DNA of 64,000 bases from Salinivibrio sharmensis (GCF_001995985.1 NZ_MUFC01000009.1:76184-140183); one strand, 5' to 3'. Positions 7,293 through 16,087 are shown, numbered from the stretch's first letter. The notes: generated by a model not told the origin, from the sequence alone. Numbers and translations are program-made.

Positions 7293-7759
7293 TGCTTACC
7301 TCCTATTGAAGAGTGTAAGCGAACCTAACAATGAACAAAAACAAGCCTTTTTGATTATATAAATCGATAATATTAATACGCATGCAAGCTAAAAGAGCGC
7401 AGAAACTCATTTTGTAACTTAAAAACAAAAATGAAAGTAAGCACTTACCATTTGTCATATTTATCGTTTATAACAAGAAACAATTGGAATTAAATTGCTA
7501 ATAAACAGTACGTTAAAAGGATAGGTGTCGGTTATTCAGAATAATGAGACTTCCCACTTCCGTACCCTAGTCAGGTAAGATTTCACCACCCTCCTCTAGC
7601 TCGTTACGTCACAGTTAGTAGCCATTTAATAAAATATTGTCCTGGGGCCATGTAAGGATGGATTGGAGGTGGCGATAAGCGTGACAACGTCACTATTATT
7701 CCTGATGGCAAGTGTTGTGTGGTAATCTCTTCTTACAACAAATATGGATGTGCTCAGAA
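7293..7759. promoter_or_regulatory. Divergent control region, chrA / LysR gene
   Basis: 467 bp with no credible gene. The chrA-proximal half is strongly AT-rich (stretches such as TTATATAAATCGATAATATT) and should hold the chrA promoter and LysR-type binding sites, although I cannot single out one T-N11-A box. A matS site lies at 7681-7693, just upstream of the LysR gene. Confidence 0.5.
7681..7693. other. matS site 3
   Basis: GTGACAACGTCAC, exact matS consensus and identical to sites 2 and 5. This copy is intergenic, about 67 bp before the LysR-gene start, so bound MatP could affect that promoter. Confidence 0.85.
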
Positions 7760-8680
7760 ATGCTCGAATACCTTCAACAAATCGTGGTGTTGGCCGCAGT
7801 CGCGCAGGAGCAACACTTTACTCGCGCAGCAGAAAGACTGGGGATTTCTAAATCTCAAGTGAGTAAACAAGTTCGCTATCTCGAAGATCGCTTAGGCGTG
7901 CAGTTAGTGCAGCGCAATACTCGCTCTGTTTCGCTTACCGAAGTGGGCAGCAGATACGCGGAATACGGCAGTCAATTGATCGCTACCTTAGACGAAGCGG
8001 AAGCGATGGTGGCAGGCTATCGCAATGAAGTGACAGGGAAACTCAAAATTGGCGTCGCACAGTCATTTGGCAATACATTAATGACTCGTCATTTCGCGAA
8101 ATTTCGGCAAGCCTATCCCGACCTCAATCTAAACATTAACCTCTTTGATCACCGCCCTAACCTTGTCGAAGAAGGCTATGATTGCTGGGTGGCTATTCAT
8201 GAGCATCCTCCGGAGGGGATGGTGGCAAGAAAACTGGCGGATTGTCAGTTCAAGCTTGTCGCGGCACCCTGCTATCTTGAAGCTCGAGGTACACCGCAAC
8301 AGCTGAGCGAGTTGCGCCATCACGACTGTATAACCTACCAAAGCCGCGAGCGCCGCTACGATAAATGGCCGTTTGTGAAAAGTGGCAATGAGCAGGTGGT
8401 GCATGTAAGCGGACAGTACACAATAAATAACGCGCCCGCTGTGCTAGAGGCGGTAAAGGCGGGGTTGGGTATCGCCTATTTGGCGACGTATCTTATTAAC
8501 GAGGAAATAGAGAAAGGTGAACTCGTTGAGCTACTGCCCGAATGGCAACCTTGTCTTGAGCTGCCCATATATATTGTGTACCCAAGACGCAAACACCTTG
8601 CCCCCAAAGTCAGAGAGTTTGTCGACTTTATGCTACACGAAGTGGGCGATCCCCCGATTTGGGATCGCCACCATGAGTGA
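7760..8680 (+). CDS. LysR-type transcriptional regulator
   Basis: A 306-residue LTTR. The winged helix-turn-helix occupies residues 1-60 (VLAAVAQEQHFTRAAERLGISKSQVSKQVRYLEDRLGVQLVQRNTRSVSLTEVG). The effector-binding domain follows from about residue 90 (GKLKIGVAQSFGNTLMTRHFAKFRQAYPDLNLNI). ATG 7760 places the HTH at the usual distance from the N-terminus; ATG 7748 in frame is possible. It is divergent from chrA and so may regulate it; the effector is unknown. The last codons contain a 9-bp inverted repeat (GGCGATCCC 8645-8653 with GGGATCGCC 8661-8669), and the TGA stop forms part of a matS site shared with the convergent acyltransferase gene. Confidence 0.9.
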   Translation: MLEYLQQIVVLAAVAQEQHFTRAAERLGISKSQVSKQVRYLEDRLGVQLVQRNTRSVSLTEVGSRYAEYGSQLIATLDEAEAMVAGYRNEVTGKLKIGVAQSFGNTLMTRHFAKFRQAYPDLNLNINLFDHRPNLVEEGYDCWVAIHEHPPEGMVARKLADCQFKLVAAPCYLEARGTPQQLSELRHHDCITYQSRERRYDKWPFVKSGNEQVVHVSGQYTINNAPAVLEAVKAGLGIAYLATYLINEEIEKGELVELLPEWQPCLELPIYIVYPRRKHLAPKVREFVDFMLHEVGDPPIWDRHHE

Positions 8681-8689
8681 CGCTGTCAC
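8677..8689. other. matS site 4, supplying the stop codons of both convergent genes
   Basis: GTGACGCTGTCAC matches GTGACRNYGTCAC. Its left arm contains the TGA stop of the LysR gene (8678-8680), and its right arm, on the minus strand, contains the TGA stop of the acyltransferase gene (8686-8688). The palindrome thus occupies the whole junction. Confidence 0.85.
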
Positions 8690-9849
8690 TTATTATTTTC
8701 AGCAGCGATAAGACTATCCTGGCTGGTATTGTCTGAGCTCGTAGCACACTGATTAAGCACGGGGTTTGCATACATTTCACGTAAATAGTCACGCGCTGCT
8801 TCGGGGGCCTGTGCAAGCTTTTGCTCATATAAGCGCTGCTCGGCTGGCGTGACACTGTCATGCTCCACCCCAGCTGCAATGTAGTTGGCCGGATAGAGGC
8901 GGTATAGCTGATGGATTTGCGCATCTATTTTCGCTGCCATCGACTCTGGCGTATCTTGTGACAACGTCACAGGCTCGCCAAAGGCCACGTGCACATGCCG
9001 TTTGTCACCGACAATCCCTTTCACGATGGTTTGAATGTCTTCAAATTCGCTTTTCTCGTAAGCACCGAGGCGGTTGACGGCGTCTAATTCAGTTGCTTTA
9101 TCCAGATCGCACGGATCGTTTTGGTAGGAGATAGCCACAGGCACCACGTTCAGCGCTTCCATATAGCTGTCAAAGTCTTGCTTACGTTTTCGCCCTTCCA
9201 TGAAGAACATTTTTAAGATGGCCGGATCGGTGACATCTTGGCCGGTCTTGGCTCGCCCTTCTCGCTGAGCAATCCAGATCGACTGCCCCTCATCAAGGGA
9301 CAAGCGCAAATAGGCCGATAGCTGTGATAATGACTTCATCATTTCACGTGGCGCTTTGGCTGAACGTTTGACAATAAAGCTTTTGTTGAGCTTCATCAGC
9401 TCAGTCGCACAAGGCTTGCGTAACAGATTATCACCGATAGCGATTCTCACCGTATCGAGCCCCTGTTGGTGCAAGCACCAGTTTACCAGTGCAGGGTCCA
9501 TCGCAATGTCTCTGTGATTGGAGACAAATAGGTAGGCTTTATTCGGATCGAGTTTTTCGACGCCAGAGACCGTAACTTTGTCGCACGTTGTTTTGATCAT
9601 CTTACGCATGTAGCTGGCGACATGCAGTTGGACATCCTGCACCGTTTTAATATTGTTCCACTTTTTAGTTAGATACAATTTAAGAGCAGGCTTTAAAAGC
9701 CAACCAAGCGGACCAGACGCATGCGGATAGCGATAAGATAAGATCGCATTGATAAACTCGTCATCTTGGATGAGTCGCTGAATTGCACTGGGGACTTCGT
9801 CGTCATGATAAGGACGAATTTCTTGATAAGGATCGTTAACTGTCTGCAC
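8686..9849 (-). CDS. PlsC-like 1-acylglycerol-3-phosphate acyltransferase family protein
   Basis: A 387-residue glycerolipid acyltransferase-family protein. The NHX4D catalytic box is FVSNHRDIAMDP, and the second block appears as IWIAQREGRAKTG (E-G-R, binding the glycerol phosphate). It is longer than PlsC, with an N-terminal region of about 100 residues (DEFINAILSYRYPHASGPLGW) and a C-terminal helical tail, as in the larger uncharacterised group related to PlsC. No signal peptide; a peripheral or single-pass inner-membrane location is likely. Substrate acceptor unknown. It is convergent with the LysR gene with only a matS site between, and a second matS (8958) lies inside. Confidence 0.85.
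   Translation of the reverse strand: MQTVNDPYQEIRPYHDDEVPSAIQRLIQDDEFINAILSYRYPHASGPLGWLLKPALKLYLTKKWNNIKTVQDVQLHVASYMRKMIKTTCDKVTVSGVEKLDPNKAYLFVSNHRDIAMDPALVNWCLHQQGLDTVRIAIGDNLLRKPCATELMKLNKSFIVKRSAKAPREMMKSLSQLSAYLRLSLDEGQSIWIAQREGRAKTGQDVTDPAILKMFFMEGRKRKQDFDSYMEALNVVPVAISYQNDPCDLDKATELDAVNRLGAYEKSEFEDIQTIVKGIVGDKRHVHVAFGEPVTLSQDTPESMAAKIDAQIHQLYRLYPANYIAAGVEHDSVTPAEQRLYEQKLAQAPEAARDYLREMYANPVLNQCATSSDNTSQDSLIAAENNK
8958..8970. other. matS site 5
   Basis: GTGACAACGTCAC, exact matS consensus, within the acyltransferase gene 281 bp from site 4. Between them, GTGACACTGTCAT (8849-8861) is a one-mismatch version. Confidence 0.85.
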
Positions 9850-10037
9850 TTTTTTCCATTATATCTAGTAAAAACCGCGCCATTCTACGCAGTCAACAAA
9901 GGATTCAAAGTGAACCCATCGAAATTTTACACAGGTTGGAGGTCAGACCTTCAGCCTGGTTAAGAGTTCCCTTTACCGCCATTGACTTGACCTTAACAGC
10001 AAAAGTGCTCACCATTGCCGCCTTATTACGATGAGAC

Positions 10038-10715
10038 ATGGCTATGAAGACCACAAGCGAACATACTCTTTATCACTCAACACCCCTGATTTTTACGCCT
10101 CGAAAGCGCCGGTATACAGCGAACCTGCTGTACGTTGAGGACGGTCTAGTGTTAGTTCGCTTGGGAAAAGCGGACATTCCTGTGTACGCTGGTCAGGGCT
10201 TTTGGCTGCCTTTTGAGTGCCTTCATGCACTCACCATTACGCCTAGTACGCGCTTGCATCAGCTGGCCATATCACCGCGCACACAGCACCTGCTCCCTGA
10301 AAACGTCGGCCATGTTGCTTTGCCGCCATTGGTCACTGCCAGCTTTATCGAATTGGGGGCTCCGTTCGCATCGACGTTGACCACAAAACAGACCCATCAG
10401 ATTCAAGCCGTGATGCTTGATCAAATCACCCATCTCGCGCCGACTCAACAACTCGATGCGCGCACGCAAGCGCTGGCAGACTGTGTGGCGTGCGCCCAAA
10501 CAGGTCAGCCAGCGGTGAGCGCAGCGCAACACTACCAATTACAAGCACTCACCCAACTGACTATGGCGCAGTTACAAGAGTATTTTACCGTTCGGCAACT
10601 GAGGGCCGCGATAAAGTCCGGGAAAAGCCGAGAAAACGCAGCGGTGGCTGTTGGGCTCACGCCTGGCGACGCCGAATCGCTTTACGCCCGCTACGCCAGT
10701 ACATTTGCCAGCTAA
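10038..10715 (+). CDS. AraC-like regulator with cupin N-terminus and shortened DNA-binding part
   Basis: A 225-residue protein. Residues about 15-80 look like the AraC-type cupin sensor (LLYVEDGLVLVRLGKADIPVYAGQGFWLPFECLHALTITPSTRLHQL). The C-terminal 50 residues contain one recognisable helix-turn-helix (RQLRAAIKSGKSRENAAVAVGLTPGDAESLYARY); a normal AraC domain has two over about 100 residues, so the DNA-binding part appears reduced or divergent. The start ATG has only a weak site (GATGAGA). It stands alone between divergent and convergent neighbours. Assignment to AraC-like regulators is moderate; target and ligand unknown. Confidence 0.65.
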   Translation: MAMKTTSEHTLYHSTPLIFTPRKRRYTANLLYVEDGLVLVRLGKADIPVYAGQGFWLPFECLHALTITPSTRLHQLAISPRTQHLLPENVGHVALPPLVTASFIELGAPFASTLTTKQTHQIQAVMLDQITHLAPTQQLDARTQALADCVACAQTGQPAVSAAQHYQLQALTQLTMAQLQEYFTVRQLRAAIKSGKSRENAAVAVGLTPGDAESLYARYASTFAS

Positions 10716-10724
10716 CTCTCAATA

Positions 10725-10743
10725 CTCATGGTGAGACCATGAG
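10725..10743 (+). terminator. Hairpin after the AraC-like gene
   Basis: Perfect 8-bp stem CTCATGGT / ACCATGAG with a three-base loop just after the stop codon. No T-run follows, so termination is uncertain. Confidence 0.4.
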
Positions 10744-10766
10744 CACTCGCGGCAAATCGATAATCA

Positions 10767-11285
10767 CTAGCGGTCAAAAGCCGACGCTGTCAGTTGCGCT
10801 GCAATAGTGGGTGTGGTGAGCTCTTTAATAGGTAAACCCTGTTTCAGGCGCTCGCGAATGTGGGTGCTGCGCACGACTACCTTTTCTGGCACCCCTAACA
10901 CCGACCACCGCGATAATATTTCCTCGCTCTGGGCAAATTGACCAAACTTAACCAGGTTGTCTGGGCCCACAACGAAGGTCAAGGCCGCCTCAGGATAGTC
11001 TCGTTGCAACGCAGTAAGCAACATAAAAGTTGTGATGGCGTCACCTTTTTTACCCAGAGACGCCTCTCTCTGACACAGCTGCAAATTGGGCAACCGTAAA
11101 TCATCAATGAATGCACGAACCCACTCGCATCGCACCTCATAAGGTGCCATCATTTTTCCCCATGCATGCTTATAGCTTGGTACTAACAAGACGCGGTCAA
11201 AATGACACAGCTGCCTCAGGACAGACACATGTCCTTGCGTAGGTGGATTAAACGCACTACCAAAAACTGCGATTTGCTCGGCCAT
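10767..11285 (-). CDS. Nicotinate-nucleotide adenylyltransferase-like protein (NadD family)
   Basis: A 172-residue nucleotidylyltransferase. The N-terminal FGSAFNPPTQGHVSVLRQL carries the T/HxGH motif (TQGH) for ATP binding, and VVRSTHIRERLKQG is the C-terminal (I/V)SSTxIR block. Family members transfer AMP to nicotinate or nicotinamide mononucleotide. It is shorter than E. coli NadD (about 213 residues). It is divergent from nadE, which performs the next step of NAD synthesis; this supports an NAD role. It may be a paralogue of the housekeeping NadD normally near holA, or an NMN-type enzyme. Confidence 0.82.
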   Translation of the reverse strand: MAEQIAVFGSAFNPPTQGHVSVLRQLCHFDRVLLVPSYKHAWGKMMAPYEVRCEWVRAFIDDLRLPNLQLCQREASLGKKGDAITTFMLLTALQRDYPEAALTFVVGPDNLVKFGQFAQSEEILSRWSVLGVPEKVVVRSTHIRERLKQGLPIKELTTPTIAAQLTASAFDR

Positions 11286-11482
11286 TATGCTCTCTTTGCT
11301 AGGTTTTCGTGATTAAACGTTGCGACGAAATGATGCCATGAATCAAACCAAATACCTAACTCGTCGCCATCGAAGCGATCAGTTAGCTTGGCCTATACCC
11401 AAGCCAACAGAGATCATGCACAATAACCCACAGTAAAGTCTTCACTTAAGCCGTACGCTAGAGTTATTGAGAGGAACATAGA

Positions 11483-12322
11483 ATGGAACACCAGATCCGC
11501 GAAGAAATGCGCGTCCAACCCAATATCGATCCGGAAACGGAGATCCGCCGTCGTATCGCCTTTATCAAAACCATGTTGCAACGTTCAGGCACGCGTAGCC
11601 TAGTGCTAGGTATTAGTGGTGGTGTCGACTCTTCAACATGTGGACGTATCGCCCAACTAGCGGTTGAAGAGCTCAATCACGAAGCCAATCACGAGCATTA
11701 TCAGTTTATCGCGGTTAGGCTTCCTTACGGCGAACAAAAAGATGAAGACGAAGCACAGTTGGCATTGTCTTTTATCAAGCCAAGTAAAACCGTCACCGTC
11801 AACGTCAAACCGGGTGTTGATGGTACCCATCAATCGGTATTAGACGCCGTGTCTGAGGTAGGGCTTTTACCCGATAGCGACAGCCGTATCGATTTTGCCA
11901 AAGGTAACGTCAAAGCACGCGCAAGAATGGTCGCCCAATATGAGATTGCTGGGTTAACCCAAGGGTTAGTGATCGGCACCGATCATTCCGCCGAAAACAT
12001 CACGGGTTTTTATACCAAATTCGGTGATGGTGCATGTGACCTGGCCCCACTGTTTGGCTTAAGCAAGCGCCAAGTGCGCCAACTGGCGGCCACATTGGGG
12101 GCTCCTGAGGTGTTGGTGAACAAGACACCGACGGCTGATCTGGAGGATCTGTCGCCGCAAAAAGCCGATGAAGAGGCCCTACAACTGACCTATGATCAAA
12201 TCGATGATTTTCTTGAAGGTAAGCCGGTTGAAGACGCGGTTAAAGAGAAGATTATTCGGGTTTATCAAGCCACACAGCACAAGCGCCAACCGATTCCGAC
12301 AATTTACGACCTTGATAGCTGA
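11483..12322 (+). CDS. nadE: NH3-dependent NAD+ synthetase
   Basis: A 279-residue cytosolic enzyme converting deamido-NAD+ to NAD+ with ATP and ammonia. The PP-loop SGGVDSS is at residues 45-51 ([13 protein letters not shown]). Other family blocks are [71 protein letters not shown] and PTADLEDL. Length matches E. coli NadE (275), without the glutaminase domain. GAGAGGAA precedes the ATG. It is divergent from the NadD-like gene. Secure identification. Confidence 0.97.
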   Translation: MEHQIREEMRVQPNIDPETEIRRRIAFIKTMLQRSGTRSLVLGISGGVDSSTCGRIAQLAVEELNHEANHEHYQFIAVRLPYGEQKDEDEAQLALSFIKPSKTVTVNVKPGVDGTHQSVLDAVSEVGLLPDSDSRIDFAKGNVKARARMVAQYEIAGLTQGLVIGTDHSAENITGFYTKFGDGACDLAPLFGLSKRQVRQLAATLGAPEVLVNKTPTADLEDLSPQKADEEALQLTYDQIDDFLEGKPVEDAVKEKIIRVYQATQHKRQPIPTIYDLDS

Positions 12323-12365
12323 TAGATATGGGGCAAAGAGGGACGCCTATCGCTATGACTCTGTA

Positions 12366-12920
12366 TCATGAGATAGATGCGTGGAGCTGATGATCGGGAT
12401 GCCGGTCTGCCTGTTGGCCGGCATCAATCAAGCCATCAAGCTCACGCCATAAATGATCACACAGTCCCGGTCGATAAACGGCAATCCGAAAGCCACCATG
12501 CTCGCGCTGATATTGTTGAAAGCGTGGTGGGCTATGCTCACTGCTGGCAATCACATTAGCTAAACGGTCACAAGTTTTCACCACTAACGCTAACCACGCG
12601 GCTTCATCACTTGGATCAAGCGCGATCAACCGTTGGTTCAGCGCTCGCTTTCTCTCTTCACGGCTAGGCCGCCGCGGGTCAGTGACCAACATCACCGCTC
12701 TGGCGACGGTTGGGCCAAACAGTGCTGAGATTTCATCAACACGTGTTGCCGTGTCTTCCAAAATGTCATGCAATTGCGCCACAATACACGCCTGTTCGCC
12801 AAAGGGGGCAGCAATTCGCTCAACATGATCGAGGTGACAACGATAAGGCTGCGCGCCATAGCGCTGAAGGGCATGCCTTACTCTCGCCCACTCGCGTGCC
12901 TTTTCAAGCCGATTGCTCAT
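12366..12920 (-). CDS. HD-domain phosphohydrolase resembling SpoT/MESH1 alarmone hydrolase
   Basis: A 184-residue stand-alone HD protein. Metal-binding residues are visible in the SpoT order: His in YRCHLDHVERIA, His-Asp in VAQLHDILEDTAT, and Asp in LVVKTCDRLANV. The block between, DEISALFGPTVARAVMLVTDPRRPSREERKRALNQRLIALDPSDEAA, parallels the RelA/SpoT hydrolase helices (usual form: FG..va.lVdgvTk). There is no synthetase, TGS or ACT domain, as in small alarmone hydrolases and MESH1. Hydrolysis of (p)ppGpp or a related nucleotide is thus a reasonable inference but unproven. It is convergent with nadE, with no obvious operon. Confidence 0.7.
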   Translation of the reverse strand: MSNRLEKAREWARVRHALQRYGAQPYRCHLDHVERIAAPFGEQACIVAQLHDILEDTATRVDEISALFGPTVARAVMLVTDPRRPSREERKRALNQRLIALDPSDEAAWLALVVKTCDRLANVIASSEHSPPRFQQYQREHGGFRIAVYRPGLCDHLWRELDGLIDAGQQADRHPDHQLHASIS

Positions 12921-13005
12921 CCGACACTCCTTTTACTGCTCTCCTTTAAATAAATCAGGGATCGGAGGAATTGTAAATAAAAAGGCGATTTGTTTGCAGC
13001 TTGTC

Positions 13006-13164
13006 TCACTGTTCAGACGAAGATGCCTGAGCCGCTTGTGTCCTGATTTCGTTGGCAACCTGCATGATGGCCTCGCCACTGCTCATCCCTTCCGCCATCA
13101 GCGCATGGATACGCTCTGCCGCTTCTTGTTGTTGTTCATGGTTTAACGTGACGCCATCAAACAT
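13006..13164 (-). CDS. yoaH: YoaH family (UPF0181) small protein
   Basis: A 52-residue protein beginning [20 protein letters not shown] and continuing [20 protein letters not shown]. This matches E. coli YoaH ([32 protein letters not shown]) through the conserved core. The C-terminus is Ala/Ser-rich (AAQASSSEQ). AAGAGAG lies about nine bases upstream of the ATG. The function of the family is unknown. It follows the terminator of the outer-membrane protein gene, so it probably has its own promoter. Confidence 0.88.
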   Translation of the reverse strand: MFDGVTLNHEQQQEAAERIHALMAEGMSSGEAIMQVANEIRTQAAQASSSEQ

Positions 13165-13198
13165 AGGTGGGGCTCTCTTGGTAGTAAATCGTGATCAA

Positions 13199-13229
13199 AA
13201 AAGGCAGGCCATTTTAGGGCCTGCCTTTT
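13199..13229. terminator. Intrinsic terminator of the TraF/FadL-like gene
   Basis: Perfect 12-bp stem AAAAGGCAGGCC / GGCCTGCCTTTT with a seven-base loop. A T-run follows on the minus strand, where the upstream gene reads. Confidence 0.88.
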
Positions 13230-13252
13230 CATTTGTCATCCCAAATGCAGCG

Positions 13253-14383
13253 TTAGAACGTAAACGCCAGCTGTGCCGAGCCCCCATAGCTGTTGCTATC
13301 GATAATGCTGGCAGCAATATCGAAGTTAGCGACACCAAAGGGAGATAAGCCTAAGCCGAGCGTAAACGCATTATCGACGTTATCTTCAAGGTCTGCACGG
13401 TAACCAGTACGTAACTGCGCATGGCCAAAGGCATCAAATTCTGCGCCAACGCGGAAAAACTGGGTGTCATCATCCACATCCAAGGAACCTTTGAAACCTT
13501 TCTTCTTGTTCAGATCCAAGTCTGCCGCCAAGGTGACAAAGTCAGACACAAACGCCGAGCCAAGCGTAAACTGTGGCCCTACCTCATAGGTAAAGCTGTG
13601 ACCCGTTGTACTACTTGTCACTGTGTCCACATCGTTACTGATCAGGTTTTTACCGGCTAAGCCGACGCGATAAGGACCTGTCTGCCACACCGCCCCAACA
13701 TCAATATTAAAAGTGTTATCTTCCTCACGGTAACGACTATCATTCCAGTCATCGGTATCATAATCATCAACCGAGACACCATAGTTATAGGTATTGAACC
13801 GTTGTAGTTTAGGCGTCAAACCCACGGCTACACGTTGTCCAGCCAGTTCTAGATTAGTGGCCAGCGCAACGCCCAATTCACTGATACCGGCGGCAATGAT
13901 CGTCGCATTTGAATTGGGCTTGGAGGTGAGGCCAAAGTCACTGGGGTCGATATCAGGTAACACCGCGCCTTCAATTAGCCCCAATGTATAAAGAGTGGCA
14001 GAGACAGAGCCTGTGGGAATCCCCACCGCCGCGCCTATACCGGCATCCAGATACGCTTTATCACCTTGCACCGCTCGTAATGATTGTTCAATTTGATTGG
14101 CATCGTTAGTATCATAGGCGTCTGCCACATCACCGAGTCCATCGACGAGTTCATCGGGATCACGTACCTCAGCGCCGAGATAAGGCACGAGGACACCAAA
14201 CGCGCTCTCCGGATCGAGCGCCGCCAGTGCAGGATTATGAAAGCCAGCAGAGAGATAGTCGCCCGATGCCACGCCCACTCCGCCCATGGCATTGCCACGC
14301 GCATCGGTTGGATTGGTCGCGGCCATCACACTGGCAGAGCACGTGGCTAACGCTAGAACAAGCGCTTTTGTTTTAAAGGTCAT
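13253..14383 (-). CDS. Exported outer-membrane beta-barrel protein (TraF_2/FadL-like)
   Basis: A 376-residue exported protein starting at MTFKTKALVLALATCSASVMA, a signal peptide with cleavage after AMA-like VMA. The mature part begins with TNPTDARGNAMGGVGVASGDYLSAGFHNPALAAL, the motif of FadL-like and so-called conjugal transfer TraF_2 proteins. It continues as alternating beta strands and ends in LAFTF with a C-terminal Phe, typical of outer-membrane barrels. Despite the database name, nothing around it is conjugative. ATG 14383 is preferred over 14419 because AAGGGT lies upstream and the signal peptide starts there. It lies just downstream of vxrC on the same strand, with an 124-bp gap. Confidence 0.78.
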   Translation of the reverse strand: MTFKTKALVLALATCSASVMAATNPTDARGNAMGGVGVASGDYLSAGFHNPALAALDPESAFGVLVPYLGAEVRDPDELVDGLGDVADAYDTNDANQIEQSLRAVQGDKAYLDAGIGAAVGIPTGSVSATLYTLGLIEGAVLPDIDPSDFGLTSKPNSNATIIAAGISELGVALATNLELAGQRVAVGLTPKLQRFNTYNYGVSVDDYDTDDWNDSRYREEDNTFNIDVGAVWQTGPYRVGLAGKNLISNDVDTVTSSTTGHSFTYEVGPQFTLGSAFVSDFVTLAADLDLNKKKGFKGSLDVDDDTQFFRVGAEFDAFGHAQLRTGYRADLEDNVDNAFTLGLGLSPFGVANFDIAASIIDSNSYGGSAQLAFTF

Positions 14384-14507
14384 TGCGTTACCCTTATGTT
14401 TTGACTTGCTATTTAACACGCGATTGTATAGGTAAAAGTGAATAATTAGACCGACCTCACTAAAAAAGTGTGAACTTTATCAAATTAACTACAACGATAA
14501 TGTCTAT

Positions 14508-15425
14508 TTATTCGTCACCTTGTTTGTCAGAGTCACTCGGCGCTATCCTATTTAAAGCACCAGGCTCCAAGTCCGGTAAATCAATCGCACGCCCGATACG
14601 TTGCACTTCTTCTATCGATAACGCGCCTTGCCAGCGACGCTCAATCAAGGCAACACTGAACCAATACTGTCCATTGGGTACATCCAGCATGGGTAACTGA
14701 GTCGGCAGTCGTTTGTGCTTCTCTGCCGACCAAATCGGTGCGCCATCAGTTTGGTTTTGCGGATAAAGATTAAGCGTCAAAAAAGGACGCTGACAGGTTG
14801 AGTTAAAATCATCAAAAGGTGCAATATGCCAACTGCGAGTGTCTTTCCAACTTAGCGTTTGCCGCGGCTGAGGTTGGGTCATCAACAGCCAGCTAGACCA
14901 GGTATCCCCCTCCACTGATTCCGCGGTTAACTGATAAAGCCCTTCAGAAACCGGCTCTGATAGCCCATCTTTCACAAGACGCCAGCGATGTTGTTGCTCA
15001 GCGGCTAATTCGTCACTGATGACAACCTCATCTGGCCATTTTTTCAATGTAAAAGCCTCAACGCCAGGCTGCGACTCTCCCGCCACTTGGACGCGATAAT
15101 AAACGCGACTGGTAGTCTGCACCGTTTCTCGACGAATGGAGACATTATTCAGCCAATCTGGCAATGTCTGACGACTCAAACTGCGGCCACAATCTTCAGT
15201 AATAGCCAGTGCCAATAACTGAGCCAGATGATCCTGACGCGACGCTGAAAGGCTAGGCTGTTGCCAAGCCTCAATCATCGATTCGATACTGGCCGCGGTT
15301 TTCCCCTCCAACAGGCGCTGATGGGCACTGGTTAATGCATCATTGCCATCAAACCATGCTGCATGCACGCCACTTGCAGTCAAAATCGTCAGTAATGTTC
15401 CAGAAACGACCCACTTTTTCATCAT
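14508..15425 (-). CDS. vxrC: VxrC-like exported protein (DUF2861)
   Basis: A 305-residue exported protein with a signal peptide (MMKKWVVSGTLLTILTASGVHA). I recognise it as the DUF2861 protein that follows vxrB in Vibrio; features include AWFDGNDALTSAHQRLLEGK, ITEDCGRSL and WHIAPFDDFNSTCQRPFLTLNLYPQ, with two cysteines that could form a disulfide. Its ATG overlaps the vxrB stop by four bases (ATGA), so it is cotranslated. Its biochemical role is unknown; the vxr operon serves cell-wall stress and virulence control in V. cholerae. The vxrD and vxrE genes of that species are not found downstream here. Confidence 0.85.
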   Translation of the reverse strand: MMKKWVVSGTLLTILTASGVHAAWFDGNDALTSAHQRLLEGKTAASIESMIEAWQQPSLSASRQDHLAQLLALAITEDCGRSLSRQTLPDWLNNVSIRRETVQTTSRVYYRVQVAGESQPGVEAFTLKKWPDEVVISDELAAEQQHRWRLVKDGLSEPVSEGLYQLTAESVEGDTWSSWLLMTQPQPRQTLSWKDTRSWHIAPFDDFNSTCQRPFLTLNLYPQNQTDGAPIWSAEKHKRLPTQLPMLDVPNGQYWFSVALIERRWQGALSIEEVQRIGRAIDLPDLEPGALNRIAPSDSDKQGDE

Positions 15426-16087
15426 GCTTTCATACGGTAGCCAACGCCACGCAATGTTTCGATATTGACCGAAGGTAGCTTTTGCCGCAACTGTAATATG
15501 TGGGTATCCACGGTGCGAGTGGTAGGATAATGGTTATAGCCCCACACTTGATCCAATAGTTCATCACGCGTAAATACCCGTCCCGCATTCTTGGCCAAAA
15601 AGTGTAAAAGGTCGAACTCAGTTCGTGTCAAAGTCATCTCTTCTTCGCCACAAAATACCGCTCGGCTCGCGGTATCAATACGCACATCATTGATAATGAG
15701 GTCATCGCTTGAGACCTCTACCTCGCCCACGGGATGACGAAGGTGCACACGCACACGCGCGAGCAGCTCTGCTTCGGCAAAAGGTTTGGTGATATAATCA
15801 GTGGCTCCCGAATCCAAGCCGCCAACACGATCGCGTACCGAGACCATGGCTGTCAGTAAAATCACAGGAATAGTTTTAAGCTTATTCCAATCCGCTAGCC
15901 ACTCAATTGAATCTCCTTCTGGCAATTGGCGGTCGAGGATCACGAGATCAGCATCTCTCCATAATTCGGCCACTTTTGTCGCGTTCTCTGCATATAAGCA
16001 GCGGTAGCCTGCTTGTTCCAAGCTTGCCAGTAACCCGTCAGCCAGGTTGGCATCATCTTCAACCAGAAGTAACGTCGCTTGCGTCAC
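15422..16087 (-). CDS. vxrB: Response regulator VxrB (OmpR family)
   Basis: A 221-residue OmpR/PhoB-type regulator. The receiver (1-115) has the acidic pair in LLVEDDANLA, the phospho-acceptor Asp in LVILDRQLPEGD, Thr in VILLTAM and Lys in DYITKPF. The winged-helix output domain (about 125-220) contains LTRTEFDLLHFLAKNAGRVFTRDELLDQVWGYNHYPTTRTVDTHILQLRQKL and ends GVGYRMKA. It overlaps vxrA by 29 bp and vxrC by four, forming one operon. In V. cholerae, VxrB (WigR) activates cell-wall synthesis and type VI secretion; regulon here inferred. Confidence 0.92.
   Translation of the reverse strand: MTQATLLLVEDDANLADGLLASLEQAGYRCLYAENATKVAELWRDADLVILDRQLPEGDSIEWLADWNKLKTIPVILLTAMVSVRDRVGGLDSGATDYITKPFAEAELLARVRVHLRHPVGEVEVSSDDLIINDVRIDTASRAVFCGEEEMTLTRTEFDLLHFLAKNAGRVFTRDELLDQVWGYNHYPTTRTVDTHILQLRQKLPSVNIETLRGVGYRMKA

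Noticed and set aside
13253..14383. Conjugative transfer locus, suggested by the TraF-like protein
   Set aside because: No other transfer gene is nearby; the name is inherited from a domain family and the protein looks like an ordinary outer-membrane barrel.
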